The notes under the pieces were generated by a model, which saw nothing but the letters and a program-made list of their open reading frames with translations, ran no database searches and had not been told where the DNA came from. Positions 44,301 to 52,136 of a DNA stretch of 64,000 nucleotides are shown in pieces; position 1 is the stretch's first letter, and every line of letters begins with the position of its first letter. The DNA is taken from positions 227,510-291,509 of the forward strand of contig NZ_LMQN01000012.1 of NCBI RefSeq assembly GCF_001425355.1. Direction: 5' to 3'. Origin of the DNA: Chryseobacterium sp. Leaf405 (GTDB lineage Bacteria; Bacteroidota; Bacteroidia; Flavobacteriales; Weeksellaceae). The translations under genes were made by a program, and so were the position numbers.

Positions 44301-45121
44301 CATTGAATGATTATGCTAAAAATATTATATATACTCTTGAGAGCTTATTTAATTCTGATTTTTTTAGTTACTTTTTATTACAAACTAATTCTTCTATAGG
44401 AATTGAGAGGGAGCAGTCACATGATAAAGATGATAAATTTTCAATTCCACTGATAATTGATGAAAATGGCATTTTAAAAACATACTCCGAGGAATTGAAA
44501 CTTTTATTTAGCCAGAGAAATGCTAGAGATTTTTCAGATTATGAAAGCCAAGACTTAGATATACAAATATTACAGGTAGAGAAACAAATCAATAGTTTTC
44601 TAAATAAGCTATACAACATTTCACCAAGTGAGAAAGCTTTAATTAGTTATGCAAACAATGTTACAATTCCCTTATTAAAAGGTAGTATTGAAAATAAAAG
44701 AAAGATTATAGGGAAAATTAAATATAAAGAACACTTTTTAGAAAATTATGCTGATATATTTAATGATCATTTTAGTAAAAGATTTAAATCTGATGGCAAC
44801 TATTTTGAAACAGAAATCCTATGGTCTGAATTTACTATTTTAATGAAATTCAAAATAATACCAAATCCTTCAACAAGTTTTAATGCCATTCAATGGAGTA
44901 AAAATGATAATAATGAATTACTTATTTTCCTAACTAAATTAGGTTTTGAAAAATTAAGTGAAAATTTATATTTGCAAAAAGATATTAAAGGCTTTGAAGA
45001 TGATTTCTTTTATATTGCAAAACCTAATCAATACAAATCTTGGCACACAGCATTAGCATACCTAGATTTAGCTGAATTTATTGAGGCTTTTTTCAAACTT
45101 GATAATGGAGAATATATATAA
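41348..45121 (+). CDS. nucleotidyltransferase - N6-adenine DNA methyltransferase fusion
   Basis: 1257 residues. The N-terminal 160 residues look like a poly(A)-polymerase-head nucleotidyltransferase: IFSGVIRNFF followed by EKARDIDIVY (Asp64, Asp66) and GFTIDLWKVESTWA (Asp103), completing a three-Asp catalytic set. A long helical region follows (about 160-520). An Eco57I/type IIG-like methyltransferase has motif I LDPACGSGVFLVETL (about 570) and motif IV GNPPW (about 688). A C-terminal region (about 870-1257) probably holds the target-recognition domain (LVGKGITSEFRAKAAISSID). No nuclease motif was seen in this chain; the next gene supplies one. Overlaps both neighbours. Confidence 0.82.
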   Translation: MDKELISTETHIKNEAKYFLQYLEKITVTEIIDFIESLSQFSDIYIFSGVIRNFFIQYNEKARDIDIVYQGDDLALNNFLKNYDFRINSFNGYKINLAGFTIDLWKVESTWAIKNEKIRWELFDAYVLPKSTFFNFSSIIFDYKAQSFLFTNDFTNFLDTNILDLVLEENPLPQLCILNTIYYKEKFDLKISERLKQFCVDNFNHYSNEDFNKIQIKHFSEIKYSYNDLEEFINIFKKTNSLLEQLNLFQKEELFYFDDLFKESTDFLNSRAKQSLIDLSPTAFFCIKGEPLILFFENYKDSDKQEEIEIQIWNFNQSPIVFINDGKQWIIKNGFKLLNSRTGLDVIKNNNLKDFDYFEIITGKTWDKFQKQFKQENRVDYFLLNNISEFRKKLILDYNLNSKIANSLIGRSIFIRYLIDREINLDKYKIKNQNDFHNILAEKEDCYKLFTEILEDFGDNLFPLKYKIDEEIISENEFVTNEHLSILIALLKGGKLLKDSTILSLFNLYDFSIIPIEFISNIYERFIGAENQAVKGAYYTPLFLVDYIEKETVKHFFNSNNETFNCKVLDPACGSGVFLVETLRLIINQYKKINPSYKDSEDNYTKYKIDLINLLTTNIFGIDKDENAISVAIFSLYITLLDNLVPKSISDFKLPALVNKNFFVADFFDLNHDFNIKLQKHSFEFILGNPPWKTKHAKEKQLFEKYVENRKRIEGSNLEIDNREIAEAFLVRVSDFNFNEAALIVVSKILYKVSRKNKKGIFRNYLLNNFSLRKVIELSSVRHQIFNQSSDSAIAPATIIFYKKQSDESLLRENIIKHISLKPNIFFEVFKLIIIEKYDIKEITQGFLIDEDWIWKVLVYGNILDYQFIKRFKSTKSIFDYINNEKNFLFGKGIIVNGGDENKILDHKKIDHSIISKQKGLRPFNIEYSANFLENLEYVHRPRKLSLFKAPVLLVGKGITSEFRAKAAISSIDVIYTDAITGIKPLNDYAKNIIYTLESLFNSDFFSYFLLQTNSSIGIEREQSHDKDDKFSIPLIIDENGILKTYSEELKLLFSQRNARDFSDYESQDLDIQILQVEKQINSFLNKLYNISPSEKALISYANNVTIPLLKGSIENKRKIIGKIKYKEHFLENYADIFNDHFSKRFKSDGNYFETEILWSEFTILMKFKIIPNPSTSFNAIQWSKNDNNELLIFLTKLGFEKLSENLYLQKDIKGFEDDFFYIAKPNQYKSWHTALAYLDLAEFIEAFFKLDNGEYI

Positions 45122-45747
45122 TGAAAATTAATAACCCTAAATATATAAGACTATATATTAATGAGAATTTTGAGTATATCTTATCTCAAATATATCTATG
45201 TTATATAAAAATGCTAGAAGATTTTGATTGTATTGAAAATAATGAAAATAAAATTAAGAATAGACTTTACAAAGATTATTTAAACAATCAAATTATAAGA
45301 GATCAATTAGGGTTAAATAATTTTCTTTTCAAGACGGAGACAGCTTTTATAGATGATAATTATAATGAGAGAGGTTATTCCGATATTGAAGTGATTGATC
45401 TAAAAAAAAGCTTCTACTCTACTGAATCATCTTACATCATTGAATGTAAGAGGTTGAATGGTAAATCACCACTTAATAAAAGTAGCTTATATAATGCATA
45501 TTTAAAAGAGGGTATAGATAGATTTGTTGATGAAAAATATCCAACATATTATGGTGTTAATGGAATGTTAGGTTTTTTTGTAGAGAAAACAGATATTGAG
45601 AAGCAATGTAAATTTTTCACTAAATTCACTGAATATAAATTCATAAGCAACTTTGAATTTTCCTATAAATCAAAACATATAACTAAATCTGGCAAAAATT
45701 TAACATTATATCATATGATGTTAGATTTTTCAAATAAAATAGAATAA
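45121..45747 (+). CDS. PD-(D/E)XK-type nuclease
   Basis: 208 residues. The core pattern is Glu73 in TETAFID, Asp88 in RGYSDIEVID, and Glu108-X-Lys110 in YIIECKRLNG, as in PD-(D/E)XK restriction endonucleases. KEGIDRFVDEKYPTYYGVNG follows as the probable helix-strand of the fold. Its ATG overlaps the methyltransferase stop by one base (TAATG), so it is translationally coupled, fitting a restriction partner to that methyltransferase. Confidence 0.72.
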   Translation: MKINNPKYIRLYINENFEYILSQIYLCYIKMLEDFDCIENNENKIKNRLYKDYLNNQIIRDQLGLNNFLFKTETAFIDDNYNERGYSDIEVIDLKKSFYSTESSYIIECKRLNGKSPLNKSSLYNAYLKEGIDRFVDEKYPTYYGVNGMLGFFVEKTDIEKQCKFFTKFTEYKFISNFEFSYKSKHITKSGKNLTLYHMMLDFSNKIE

Positions 45748-45981
45748 ATGGAAGATAAAATAATTTGTAGCATTAATTCCATGAAAAAAGGAATGCTTGA
45801 TAATGATTATACATTTTACGAGAGTGGCAAAATAAAACACTTCTATGATAAGAGTCAATGGAATCTTAATCATGAAGAATGGCTAACTGAAAGTGAAATA
45901 ACTGAAAGTGAAAAAGAAAGGTTAATAATAGGCTGCCCAGAAGAATTTAAAGATAGGATTAAAAAAATATTATATCCTTAA
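45748..45981 (+). CDS. small acidic protein ending the operon
   Basis: 77 residues, starting directly after the nuclease stop with no gap. FYESGKIKHFYDKSQWNLNH and SEKERLIIGCPEEF suggest a small soluble adaptor or regulatory protein. No family recognised. Tight coupling argues it belongs to the system. Confidence 0.6.
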   Translation: MEDKIICSINSMKKGMLDNDYTFYESGKIKHFYDKSQWNLNHEEWLTESEITESEKERLIIGCPEEFKDRIKKILYP

Positions 45982-45986
45982 TGTAA

Positions 45987-46012
45987 AACCCCTTCCATTC
46001 TGGAAGAGGTTA
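45987..46012. terminator. bidirectional terminator between convergent operons
   Basis: AACCCCTTCC (45987-45996) pairs with GGAAGAGGTT (46002-46011); one mismatch on the plus strand becomes a G-U pair on the minus strand, where a short T run follows. Confidence 0.7.
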
Positions 46013-46018
46013 CAAGAA

Positions 46019-47053
46019 TTAACTCAAAAACCAATGATAATTTGAATTACCATTAAGTGTCTGCTGAATACTTTTGGTAAAATCAAAGGCATTCAAATTT
46101 CTATCTAAAAATGTATCAATATAGCTACTCTTATTGGCTTGTGTAAAAAGATTATAGAGATTCCAAAGATTTATATCTCCGTTATTATCTCTACAAAAGC
46201 TTTCATCTTCATAATAATCTTTTGTGATTGTATTAATATGACCATCAGTAAACTGCAATAATGGCAAAGCTTGTCTTTCACTTTTAGGTAAGTGTTGATA
46301 CAATCTTGTTTTACCTAACAGTTGAGCAAACTGATGTTCAGTTAAAGAATAGTCTGCAAATTGCTTCATTTCAGATAGGTGATTTTCTGCATTATAGTTA
46401 CCTAATATGTTTAATAGTTTAGATTGCAGTTCCTCATAAGAACTTACTTTCAAATCATCAACAAAACCATCACTCCAAACACAGAGATTACAGCATACTT
46501 TATTCTGAAACCCTACAAAGAATTTAAACTTCTCAAATGTCTTTTTATTGTAAAGATTTTCCTGATTATATGCTCTAACCCCACCAACTGTAAGGGATAA
46601 TTCATTACCAGTAACAAAGTCTGTAATACTAGGAATCTTAATTATGAAAGCCATTCTTTCAAAATATTGTGTTCTTTCATTATCTAATAAATCCTTTGCA
46701 TTTTTATAGATAGCATCAGGAGTTCTGCCTTTAATTTGATGGGAAACTCTGATTTCAGGTTCAATAAAAATTTGGTTAGGAAATATTTTAGCAATACAAT
46801 TCTGTGTGATTTCAATAAATTCCTGATGAGCAATAGTTTTCTCATTATCTTTAGAGAATACAGGAATTATACAATCACTTCTTAAACTGTAAATATCAAT
46901 CTCTTGTGTATTTGCTTCAATAAAAGGCTTGTCTTGATATTGACTTTGAGAAAGAACAGTCATATCAAGTATCTTGGCTACTGGTGATAAATGCTGTACA
47001 GGAGAAAGTTGCAGTTTGTTATTTTCTTCAATTAAATCAATAGTGTTTTCCAT
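46019..47053 (-). CDS. DUF3871 family protein
   Basis: 344 residues. Segments SLTVGGVRAYNQENLYNKKT, FKFFVGFQNKVCCNLCVWSDG and LPLLQFTDGHINTITKDYY match the Bacteroidota-specific DUF3871 family found in mobile elements. Function unknown, probably in element replication or recombination given its partners. It overlaps the ATPase gene upstream by 17 bases. Confidence 0.82.
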   Translation of the reverse strand: MENTIDLIEENNKLQLSPVQHLSPVAKILDMTVLSQSQYQDKPFIEANTQEIDIYSLRSDCIIPVFSKDNEKTIAHQEFIEITQNCIAKIFPNQIFIEPEIRVSHQIKGRTPDAIYKNAKDLLDNERTQYFERMAFIIKIPSITDFVTGNELSLTVGGVRAYNQENLYNKKTFEKFKFFVGFQNKVCCNLCVWSDGFVDDLKVSSYEELQSKLLNILGNYNAENHLSEMKQFADYSLTEHQFAQLLGKTRLYQHLPKSERQALPLLQFTDGHINTITKDYYEDESFCRDNNGDINLWNLYNLFTQANKSSYIDTFLDRNLNAFDFTKSIQQTLNGNSNYHWFLS

Positions 47054-47948
47054 TGGTAGAAAAGTTTTGTGGGTTAGATAGTCTAATTAAGAATGACTTT
47101 CTTGTTTCATATTCATTCTTTAATTCTTCCTGATATTCTGGGTATTGTTTATAAATAGCCAAAAGTTCTGCAATAGTGTTACTGGTACTAATTTTATTGA
47201 GAATATCTTCTTTAGAGAAGCGAGAATCACCAGTAAAGGTGTTCTGATTATTTGTTTGTTTAATGATTGCTCCTGAATTACACCATTCCAATATCAATTG
47301 ACCAGTAGCAGAAGTAATTACAAATTCAGGTTTATTCATAAATAATCCTGTTCTATCCTTTGATGCTTTAGCCAAATGATTTTCATTGACCAGTTCAAAA
47401 TTGATAGTTAATTCATATTCAAAACCATCTCTGGTAATTTCTTTAGTTCCATGCTTTACTACTTGTGCCTTACCATTGCTACCAATATCTAATGAATAAT
47501 CCATCTTTCTTCTGGTAGTAGTGATAATATGGCAAGTTGACTGCAATATCTTATTGATAAAGTTTTGATGTCTTGGGGTTACATTAGCCCAATCCTGAAA
47601 CCTACCTCCCAGTTTTTCATGAATTTCCAAGCATCCACCAGTACCATTCCATTCATGGCTTGCAGAATCTATTATGATAACTTCAATTCCTGATTTCTCA
47701 CATAACTCTATTGCTTGAATATATCTTTCAGGAGAATAAGGAGCTTGTAAATCCAGAACATTATAATTTCCTAAATCAGAATATAAAGAAGCAGAAGAAT
47801 TTTCTGTATCAATAACAGCTATTTTGCTCCAATCTTGTGTCATCCCATAAGCTAATAATAAGGCTGATTTGGTCTTTCCAAATCCAGATGCTCCAGACAA
47901 TCCTAATCTGAGCTTTACTTGTTGTCTTTGTGATTGTTTTAATTGCAT
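47037..47948 (-). CDS. RecA-like (AAA_24/Sak4-type) ATPase
   Basis: 303 residues. Walker A GASGFGKTKS near residue 20, Walker B VIIIDSAS near residue 95, and HIITTTRRKMDYSLD downstream. It resembles short phage recombinases of the Sak4 group, which promote strand annealing or serve recombination-dependent replication. Translationally coupled to DUF3871. Confidence 0.82.
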   Translation of the reverse strand: MQLKQSQRQQVKLRLGLSGASGFGKTKSALLLAYGMTQDWSKIAVIDTENSSASLYSDLGNYNVLDLQAPYSPERYIQAIELCEKSGIEVIIIDSASHEWNGTGGCLEIHEKLGGRFQDWANVTPRHQNFINKILQSTCHIITTTRRKMDYSLDIGSNGKAQVVKHGTKEITRDGFEYELTINFELVNENHLAKASKDRTGLFMNKPEFVITSATGQLILEWCNSGAIIKQTNNQNTFTGDSRFSKEDILNKISTSNTIAELLAIYKQYPEYQEELKNEYETRKSFLIRLSNPQNFSTNGKHY

Positions 47949-48035
47949 TGCTATAAAGTTTAATTGTTAATATTTTTGGTTCACTATTTAATTTTGAAAA
48001 TGAATATAACTATGTTACTGGTGGTTTCCAGAAAA

Positions 48036-48068
48036 CAAAAAACCAACCTCAAAATTGAGATTGGTGTT
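48036..48068 (-). terminator. intrinsic terminator downstream of the helicase gene
   Basis: On the minus strand CCAATCTCAA (48064-48055) pairs with TTGAGGTTGG (48052-48043), followed by TTTTTTG. It lies between the helicase and the ATPase genes. Confidence 0.75.
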
Positions 48069-48070
48069 TA

Positions 48071-48126
48071 AAAAGCATTACTTTTTCCTTATTATTATAT
48101 AAGTATTTGGAAAAAATGATGCTTTT
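48071..48126. repeat. island hairpin repeat, copy 2
   Basis: AAAAGCATTA (48071-48080) pairs with TGATGCTTTT (48117-48126), with inner TTTTTCC/GGAAAAA. Same design as 38955-39010. Here it directly abuts the helicase stop codon. Confidence 0.65.
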
Positions 48127-50523
48127 TTAAATTATATATTCAGGAAAACGATTGTAGATTAGGTTTAAGAGTTTAGACTCTTCAAATACTAAATCTTCCA
48201 ATATGTAATGATATGCAGACTCTCCTAGAATTTTTGTAGATTTTAAATTACCATTGAAGAATGTTTTAATCAATAATCCATAAAAACTTTCAATCATTTG
48301 TATTTTAGATTTTTGTTTACTTAATGTGTTTTTAAAGGGTATTAAAGATTTAGAAATAGCTATATCAAGCTTCTGTAATTCTTTAAAGTTATTTTCAATG
48401 TCTAACTCATTATATAAAGAAACGAATTCTGGAAATGGATTATTGGATAGTTTATGTTTAAGCTTTATCTTCTTTTTAGTGAAATCTAGTAAGCTGACTA
48501 ATTTCCACCAGTCCTGATATAATTTGATTATTTCTTTTTGTTTTGAATTTAACATTTCTACGACATTACTATCATCTAAATTAATCTTTGAAGCAAAATA
48601 AACACAAGATTTAAAATACAACTTTTGAAATTCTTTACTTGAAACAAAATGTGAGTCAAAAATTAACTCAACCAATATTTTATATATCTTATTCGTGTCT
48701 GATAGTGTAAGTTTTTCTTTATCCAATCTTAATTCAAAAGACTTAAAAAATAACTCTTCAAAGTATTTCAATAATTCAAAATCGGATAAATTATGAGAAA
48801 ATTCTATCTTATCCTCTTTATGTCTCCAAAGTGAACCAATAAATTTAAGTTCTTGATTATATATGTCTGAAATTTGTTCAAATAATTTATCTGAACTCAA
48901 ATAAATCTTTTTTGAAATATGTAAACTTTCTAATTTACAATTAAGAAATTGATTAGTAATAGCTGCCCAAGTAAAATAAGCTGATATGTTTCCCCCAAAG
49001 AATTTTTTTGTAAGAAACTTTTCACCTTTCTCTAAAATAAATATTTCTTTTGATGGATATAAAAGCCTATTCATTCCAACTCTTTTTATTTTATCAACGT
49101 GCAAGATTTCCTTAGATACGCTTTCATACAATTCTTTAAACTTACCACTTAAAGTATTTGCTTGATTATTAATATTTGTATAACTAAATTTGTCTAATGA
49201 TTTATATGAAATTTCTCTAAAAACATCTTCTAATATGTTGTTTTGTTCTGAAGAATGAGGAAAGGAATCAATATTAATGCAAGGTGGATTAGTAAGAAAT
49301 ACATGAATGTCGCCTTTCAATCTCTGCCTTGCTAAAGATTGCACAATGGAGTTCAATCCACTTGTAAAAGCACCTTTGTGCATGCCATAATATAAATTAG
49401 CTTCTGGTGGAAGAATAACAATAAAGTGATGATTCTTATTTTTTATATTAACACCAGTAGTAAAGTTTGTGCCAATGTTTATTAGTTTTGAATCAAAAGT
49501 TTTATTAGCTTTTTTATCTAGTGGGTCATAATAACATCTGTTAATTCTACTTCTTATAGGGTAAAGTATATTTGAAACTTTTACAGTTTCAGATTTAGAA
49601 TCTGGTTTTCCAATTAGCTTTTTTGTTAGTTTTTTTGAATACACCATTATGTCAAATGGTTTATTTTTTTCTACAAAATGGTTCACTAAACTAATAAGTC
49701 TTTTATTACTATCAAGTTCATATCCTGAATAAAAATTAATATGTAATCTACTTTGTTTTTCTATAAATCTTTTTCTCTCTGATTCAATAATTTGAATAGT
49801 TTTGTTTGTGAACTCTGAAAGGTATTTGATAACTTCTTTAGAAGCTTCATTATATGTAGCACTTACTGTTAAAATCTTATGAATAAAGCCCTCAAACTTC
49901 CATAGATTGAAAATATTCTCTTCTCTAAAATTATAGATACTGTCATGTATCTCATCAAAAATTATCACTAACTTCTTACCAGTATTGCAAGCGGATACTA
50001 ATTTTTTAAAATATTTAATTCTTTTTTTTGAGCTAACTAAGTTTTCTCCACCATTACCAAGTAAGGCGTTGACAGTCATAACATGTATTCTAAAATCTTT
50101 TACATTAAAATCATTGCTGTTATCTTTATCAGAGATGTTTACCAATGGCAATTCCTGAATATTAAAAATTTTTCCAATATCAATAAATTTTGAAAAATCT
50201 TCTACATATTGACTAATTAAATTATTAAATGGTACAGCAACAATTACCATATATTTATTATCGTTTGCATATTTGACAGCTAAATCAATAATAGATTTAG
50301 ACTTACCTTGACCAACACCAGCATTAATTACTACTGTATTTTGAATATCATAAGTAGCTTCTAAAATAGGCATTAACGCTTTACTTATATATCCATCATC
50401 ATCAGGAGTAATTTGAATCTTGTCACTAACTGTATAATGTTCATTAAAATCAAAAGGATTAATTTGTTTAAATTCTATTGGGTATTCTTGGAAGTAAGTA
50501 TTAGGTAATATGGTATTGCTCAT
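48127..50523 (-). CDS. superfamily 2 (DEAD/DEAH-type) helicase
   Basis: 798 residues. Motif I AGVGQGKSKS (about 70), Ia VAVPFNNL, motif II FDEIHDS (about 192), motif III TVSATYNEAS, and motif VI-like QSLARQRLKGDIHV (about 397). The C-terminal half (450-798) is a lysine-rich helical domain without recognised motifs. Probably the island's replication or recombination helicase, as it shares strand and neighbourhood with the ATPase and integrase. A helicase in a defence role cannot be excluded. Confidence 0.8.
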   Translation of the reverse strand: MSNTILPNTYFQEYPIEFKQINPFDFNEHYTVSDKIQITPDDDGYISKALMPILEATYDIQNTVVINAGVGQGKSKSIIDLAVKYANDNKYMVIVAVPFNNLISQYVEDFSKFIDIGKIFNIQELPLVNISDKDNSNDFNVKDFRIHVMTVNALLGNGGENLVSSKKRIKYFKKLVSACNTGKKLVIIFDEIHDSIYNFREENIFNLWKFEGFIHKILTVSATYNEASKEVIKYLSEFTNKTIQIIESERKRFIEKQSRLHINFYSGYELDSNKRLISLVNHFVEKNKPFDIMVYSKKLTKKLIGKPDSKSETVKVSNILYPIRSRINRCYYDPLDKKANKTFDSKLINIGTNFTTGVNIKNKNHHFIVILPPEANLYYGMHKGAFTSGLNSIVQSLARQRLKGDIHVFLTNPPCINIDSFPHSSEQNNILEDVFREISYKSLDKFSYTNINNQANTLSGKFKELYESVSKEILHVDKIKRVGMNRLLYPSKEIFILEKGEKFLTKKFFGGNISAYFTWAAITNQFLNCKLESLHISKKIYLSSDKLFEQISDIYNQELKFIGSLWRHKEDKIEFSHNLSDFELLKYFEELFFKSFELRLDKEKLTLSDTNKIYKILVELIFDSHFVSSKEFQKLYFKSCVYFASKINLDDSNVVEMLNSKQKEIIKLYQDWWKLVSLLDFTKKKIKLKHKLSNNPFPEFVSLYNELDIENNFKELQKLDIAISKSLIPFKNTLSKQKSKIQMIESFYGLLIKTFFNGNLKSTKILGESAYHYILEDLVFEESKLLNLIYNRFPEYII

Positions 50524-50572
50524 TATAATTAACTGTGCTGCAAAAATACCACAACACAGTTAATATTTACAA

Positions 50573-51775
50573 TCATTTTAACTTTTTACCTAATTCTATC
50601 ATATATTCATTGATCTTATTATCCATAATTTTAGCATAGTGTTCCTGTGTCATTGTGATCTTAGAGTGCCCCAGTAACTCTGAAACTATTTCAATAGGAA
50701 TATCGTTATATAATAAGATAGTAGTAGCAAAAGTCTTTCTAGCTATATGATGGGTAAGTGTTTTGTTAATTCCTGTTATTTCAGCTATCTCTTTTAGATA
50801 TGAGTTGAATCTTTGATTTGAAATAACAGGTAATACATTATCTTGGTACTGGTACTTGTCAATGATAGTAATAGCCTTTAGTAATAAGGGAACAGAGAAC
50901 TTTCTTTGTGTTTTCTGTCTGTACATTTCTATCCAAAGATTATCATCAAATTTATTGATAATGTTTTCTTTTTTAAGATTAGCCATTTCCTGAAATGCTA
51001 AACCAGTATAACAACAAAAGATAAACATATCTGCAACTTGTTGAAGCCTGTCAGAAGCAAATTTATGGTTCTCGATTAAGTTCAGTTCTTGCATAGTTAA
51101 GTAAATAATCTCTTTTTTGGGTTCCTTTGTTCTATACAGAATAAAAGGGTCTTTAATTAGATAGTCCATTGCTACTGCAACTCTAATGACTTTTCTGAAC
51201 CTTCCTATACTTCTGTATGTAGTGGTAGGCTTAAACTTCTTCTCAACTTTCAGATAGTACTCAAGATCTGTAATGAAACTGAATTGAATATCTTTTAGCT
51301 TCATATCCTTTCTCTTGAACTTAAACCATAGAAAATCTTTAATGTGGTTATGTGTATTATGGTATCTCTCCCAACTGTTAATTGAGCCTTCAATTCCTAC
51401 TAAGCTTTTCATCTTATTATTATGATAATTAAAAACATCCATTAAAGTCTTGTCCTCATTCTGTGTTTCACCTTTATATTGCTTATAGATTTTTTCAGTA
51501 TCAAAATCTGATTTTTGAAGCTGAAGGAATAAAAAAGCCTGATTAATTTCATTCTTAATCAGGCTCAGTTGGGAATTGATAAATTTATTATACTCATTGG
51601 GTGGATTTGCTTTCTGTTTGTTATTTTGCCACTGTGATGGATTAACGAATAATCCTGTAGCAAACTGTTTTCTTTCCTCTTGATATGTTATTCTGCAAAA
51701 TAATGGTGCTAAACCAGCTTTATTAATTCTGCTTTTAGAAATAACAAACAAGATATTTAACTTGTTTATTTCCAT
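50573..51775 (-). CDS. tyrosine recombinase / integrase
   Basis: 400 residues. An N-terminal SAM-like/arm domain (RAGLAPLFCRITYQEERKQF; FKPTTTYRSIGRFRKVIRVA) precedes the catalytic domain with HHIARKTFATTI (His-x-x-Arg), ELLGHSKITMTQEHYAKI (catalytic Tyr). The first catalytic arginine box reads CCYTGLAFQEMANL, with Ala where Arg is usual, as in many Bacteroidota integrases. It sits 216 bases from the att copy in the intact tRNA-Ser and very probably catalysed the insertion. Confidence 0.93.
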   Translation of the reverse strand: MEINKLNILFVISKSRINKAGLAPLFCRITYQEERKQFATGLFVNPSQWQNNKQKANPPNEYNKFINSQLSLIKNEINQAFLFLQLQKSDFDTEKIYKQYKGETQNEDKTLMDVFNYHNNKMKSLVGIEGSINSWERYHNTHNHIKDFLWFKFKRKDMKLKDIQFSFITDLEYYLKVEKKFKPTTTYRSIGRFRKVIRVAVAMDYLIKDPFILYRTKEPKKEIIYLTMQELNLIENHKFASDRLQQVADMFIFCCYTGLAFQEMANLKKENIINKFDDNLWIEMYRQKTQRKFSVPLLLKAITIIDKYQYQDNVLPVISNQRFNSYLKEIAEITGINKTLTHHIARKTFATTILLYNDIPIEIVSELLGHSKITMTQEHYAKIMDNKINEYMIELGKKLK

Positions 51776-51952
51776 TACTTATTTAGGTTTTTAATGTGTT
51801 GATTTTTAAATGCTTAATATGCAACCTCATGAAAAAAGTTGCAACCTTTTATGCAACCTTTAAATTGAAATTTCTGAATTAATTAAATAATACAGTCGCA
51901 GAGATTTTAAATGTAATAAAGTATAATTACCTAAGAATAAAGGTATTGTAAA

Positions 51953-51989
51953 ATAAAAAAGACTCATAAATCATTGATTTACAAGTCTA
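51953..51989 (-). terminator. terminator of tRNA-Ser supplied by the island
   Basis: A palindrome of about 14 bp (51988-51960, with G-U pairs on the minus strand) is followed by TTTTTTATTTT. It replaces the ancestral terminator left at 36461-36489. Confidence 0.78.
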
Positions 51990-51990
51990 T

Positions 51991-52066
51991 TGCAGAGAGG
52001 AAGGGATTCGAACCCTCGATACAGTTACCCGCATACTACCTTTCCAGGGTAGCTCCTTCAACCACT
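51991..52066. repeat. attachment site overlapping intact tRNA-Ser
   Basis: Exact 76-bp copy of 36496-36571; here it is continuous with the tRNA 5' part (52067-52079). Confidence 0.93.
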
Positions 52067-52079
52067 CGGACACCTCTCT
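51993..52079 (-). tRNA. tRNA-Ser (anticodon GGA)
   Basis: 87 nt with the long variable arm of class II tRNAs. On the minus strand the acceptor AGAGAGG (52079-52073) pairs with CCTCTCT (52000-51994), discriminator G at 51993. The anticodon loop contains CTGGAAA with anticodon GGA. The T arm has GGGTTCGAATCCC. Target site of the island. Confidence 0.95.
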
Positions 52080-52136
52080 TTATTGAGACTGCAAAAATAG
52101 AGTATTTTCTTGAATATGCAAATTATTAATGCAGTT

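Larger units (their letters stand above)
36496..52066. mobile_element. 15.5-kb genomic island integrated in tRNA-Ser
   Basis: Bounded by a perfect 76-bp direct repeat (36496-36571 and 51991-52066) made of the 3' part of tRNA-Ser(GGA). A tyrosine integrase gene (50573-51775) lies next to the intact tRNA, the usual arrangement for tRNA-targeting islands. Cargo: RadC-like pseudogene, XRE repressor, dGTPase/methyltransferase/nuclease operon, DUF3871, RecA-like ATPase, SF2 helicase. Base composition is clearly more AT-rich than the flanks. No relaxase, conjugation, capsid or tail genes were seen, so it must use a helper or spread by another route (inference). Its gene set is compatible with a phage-satellite-like lifestyle. 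Confidence 0.9.

Noticed and set aside
36496..52066. Prophage
   Set aside because: No capsid, terminase, portal, tail or lysis genes are visible in the 15.5 kb.
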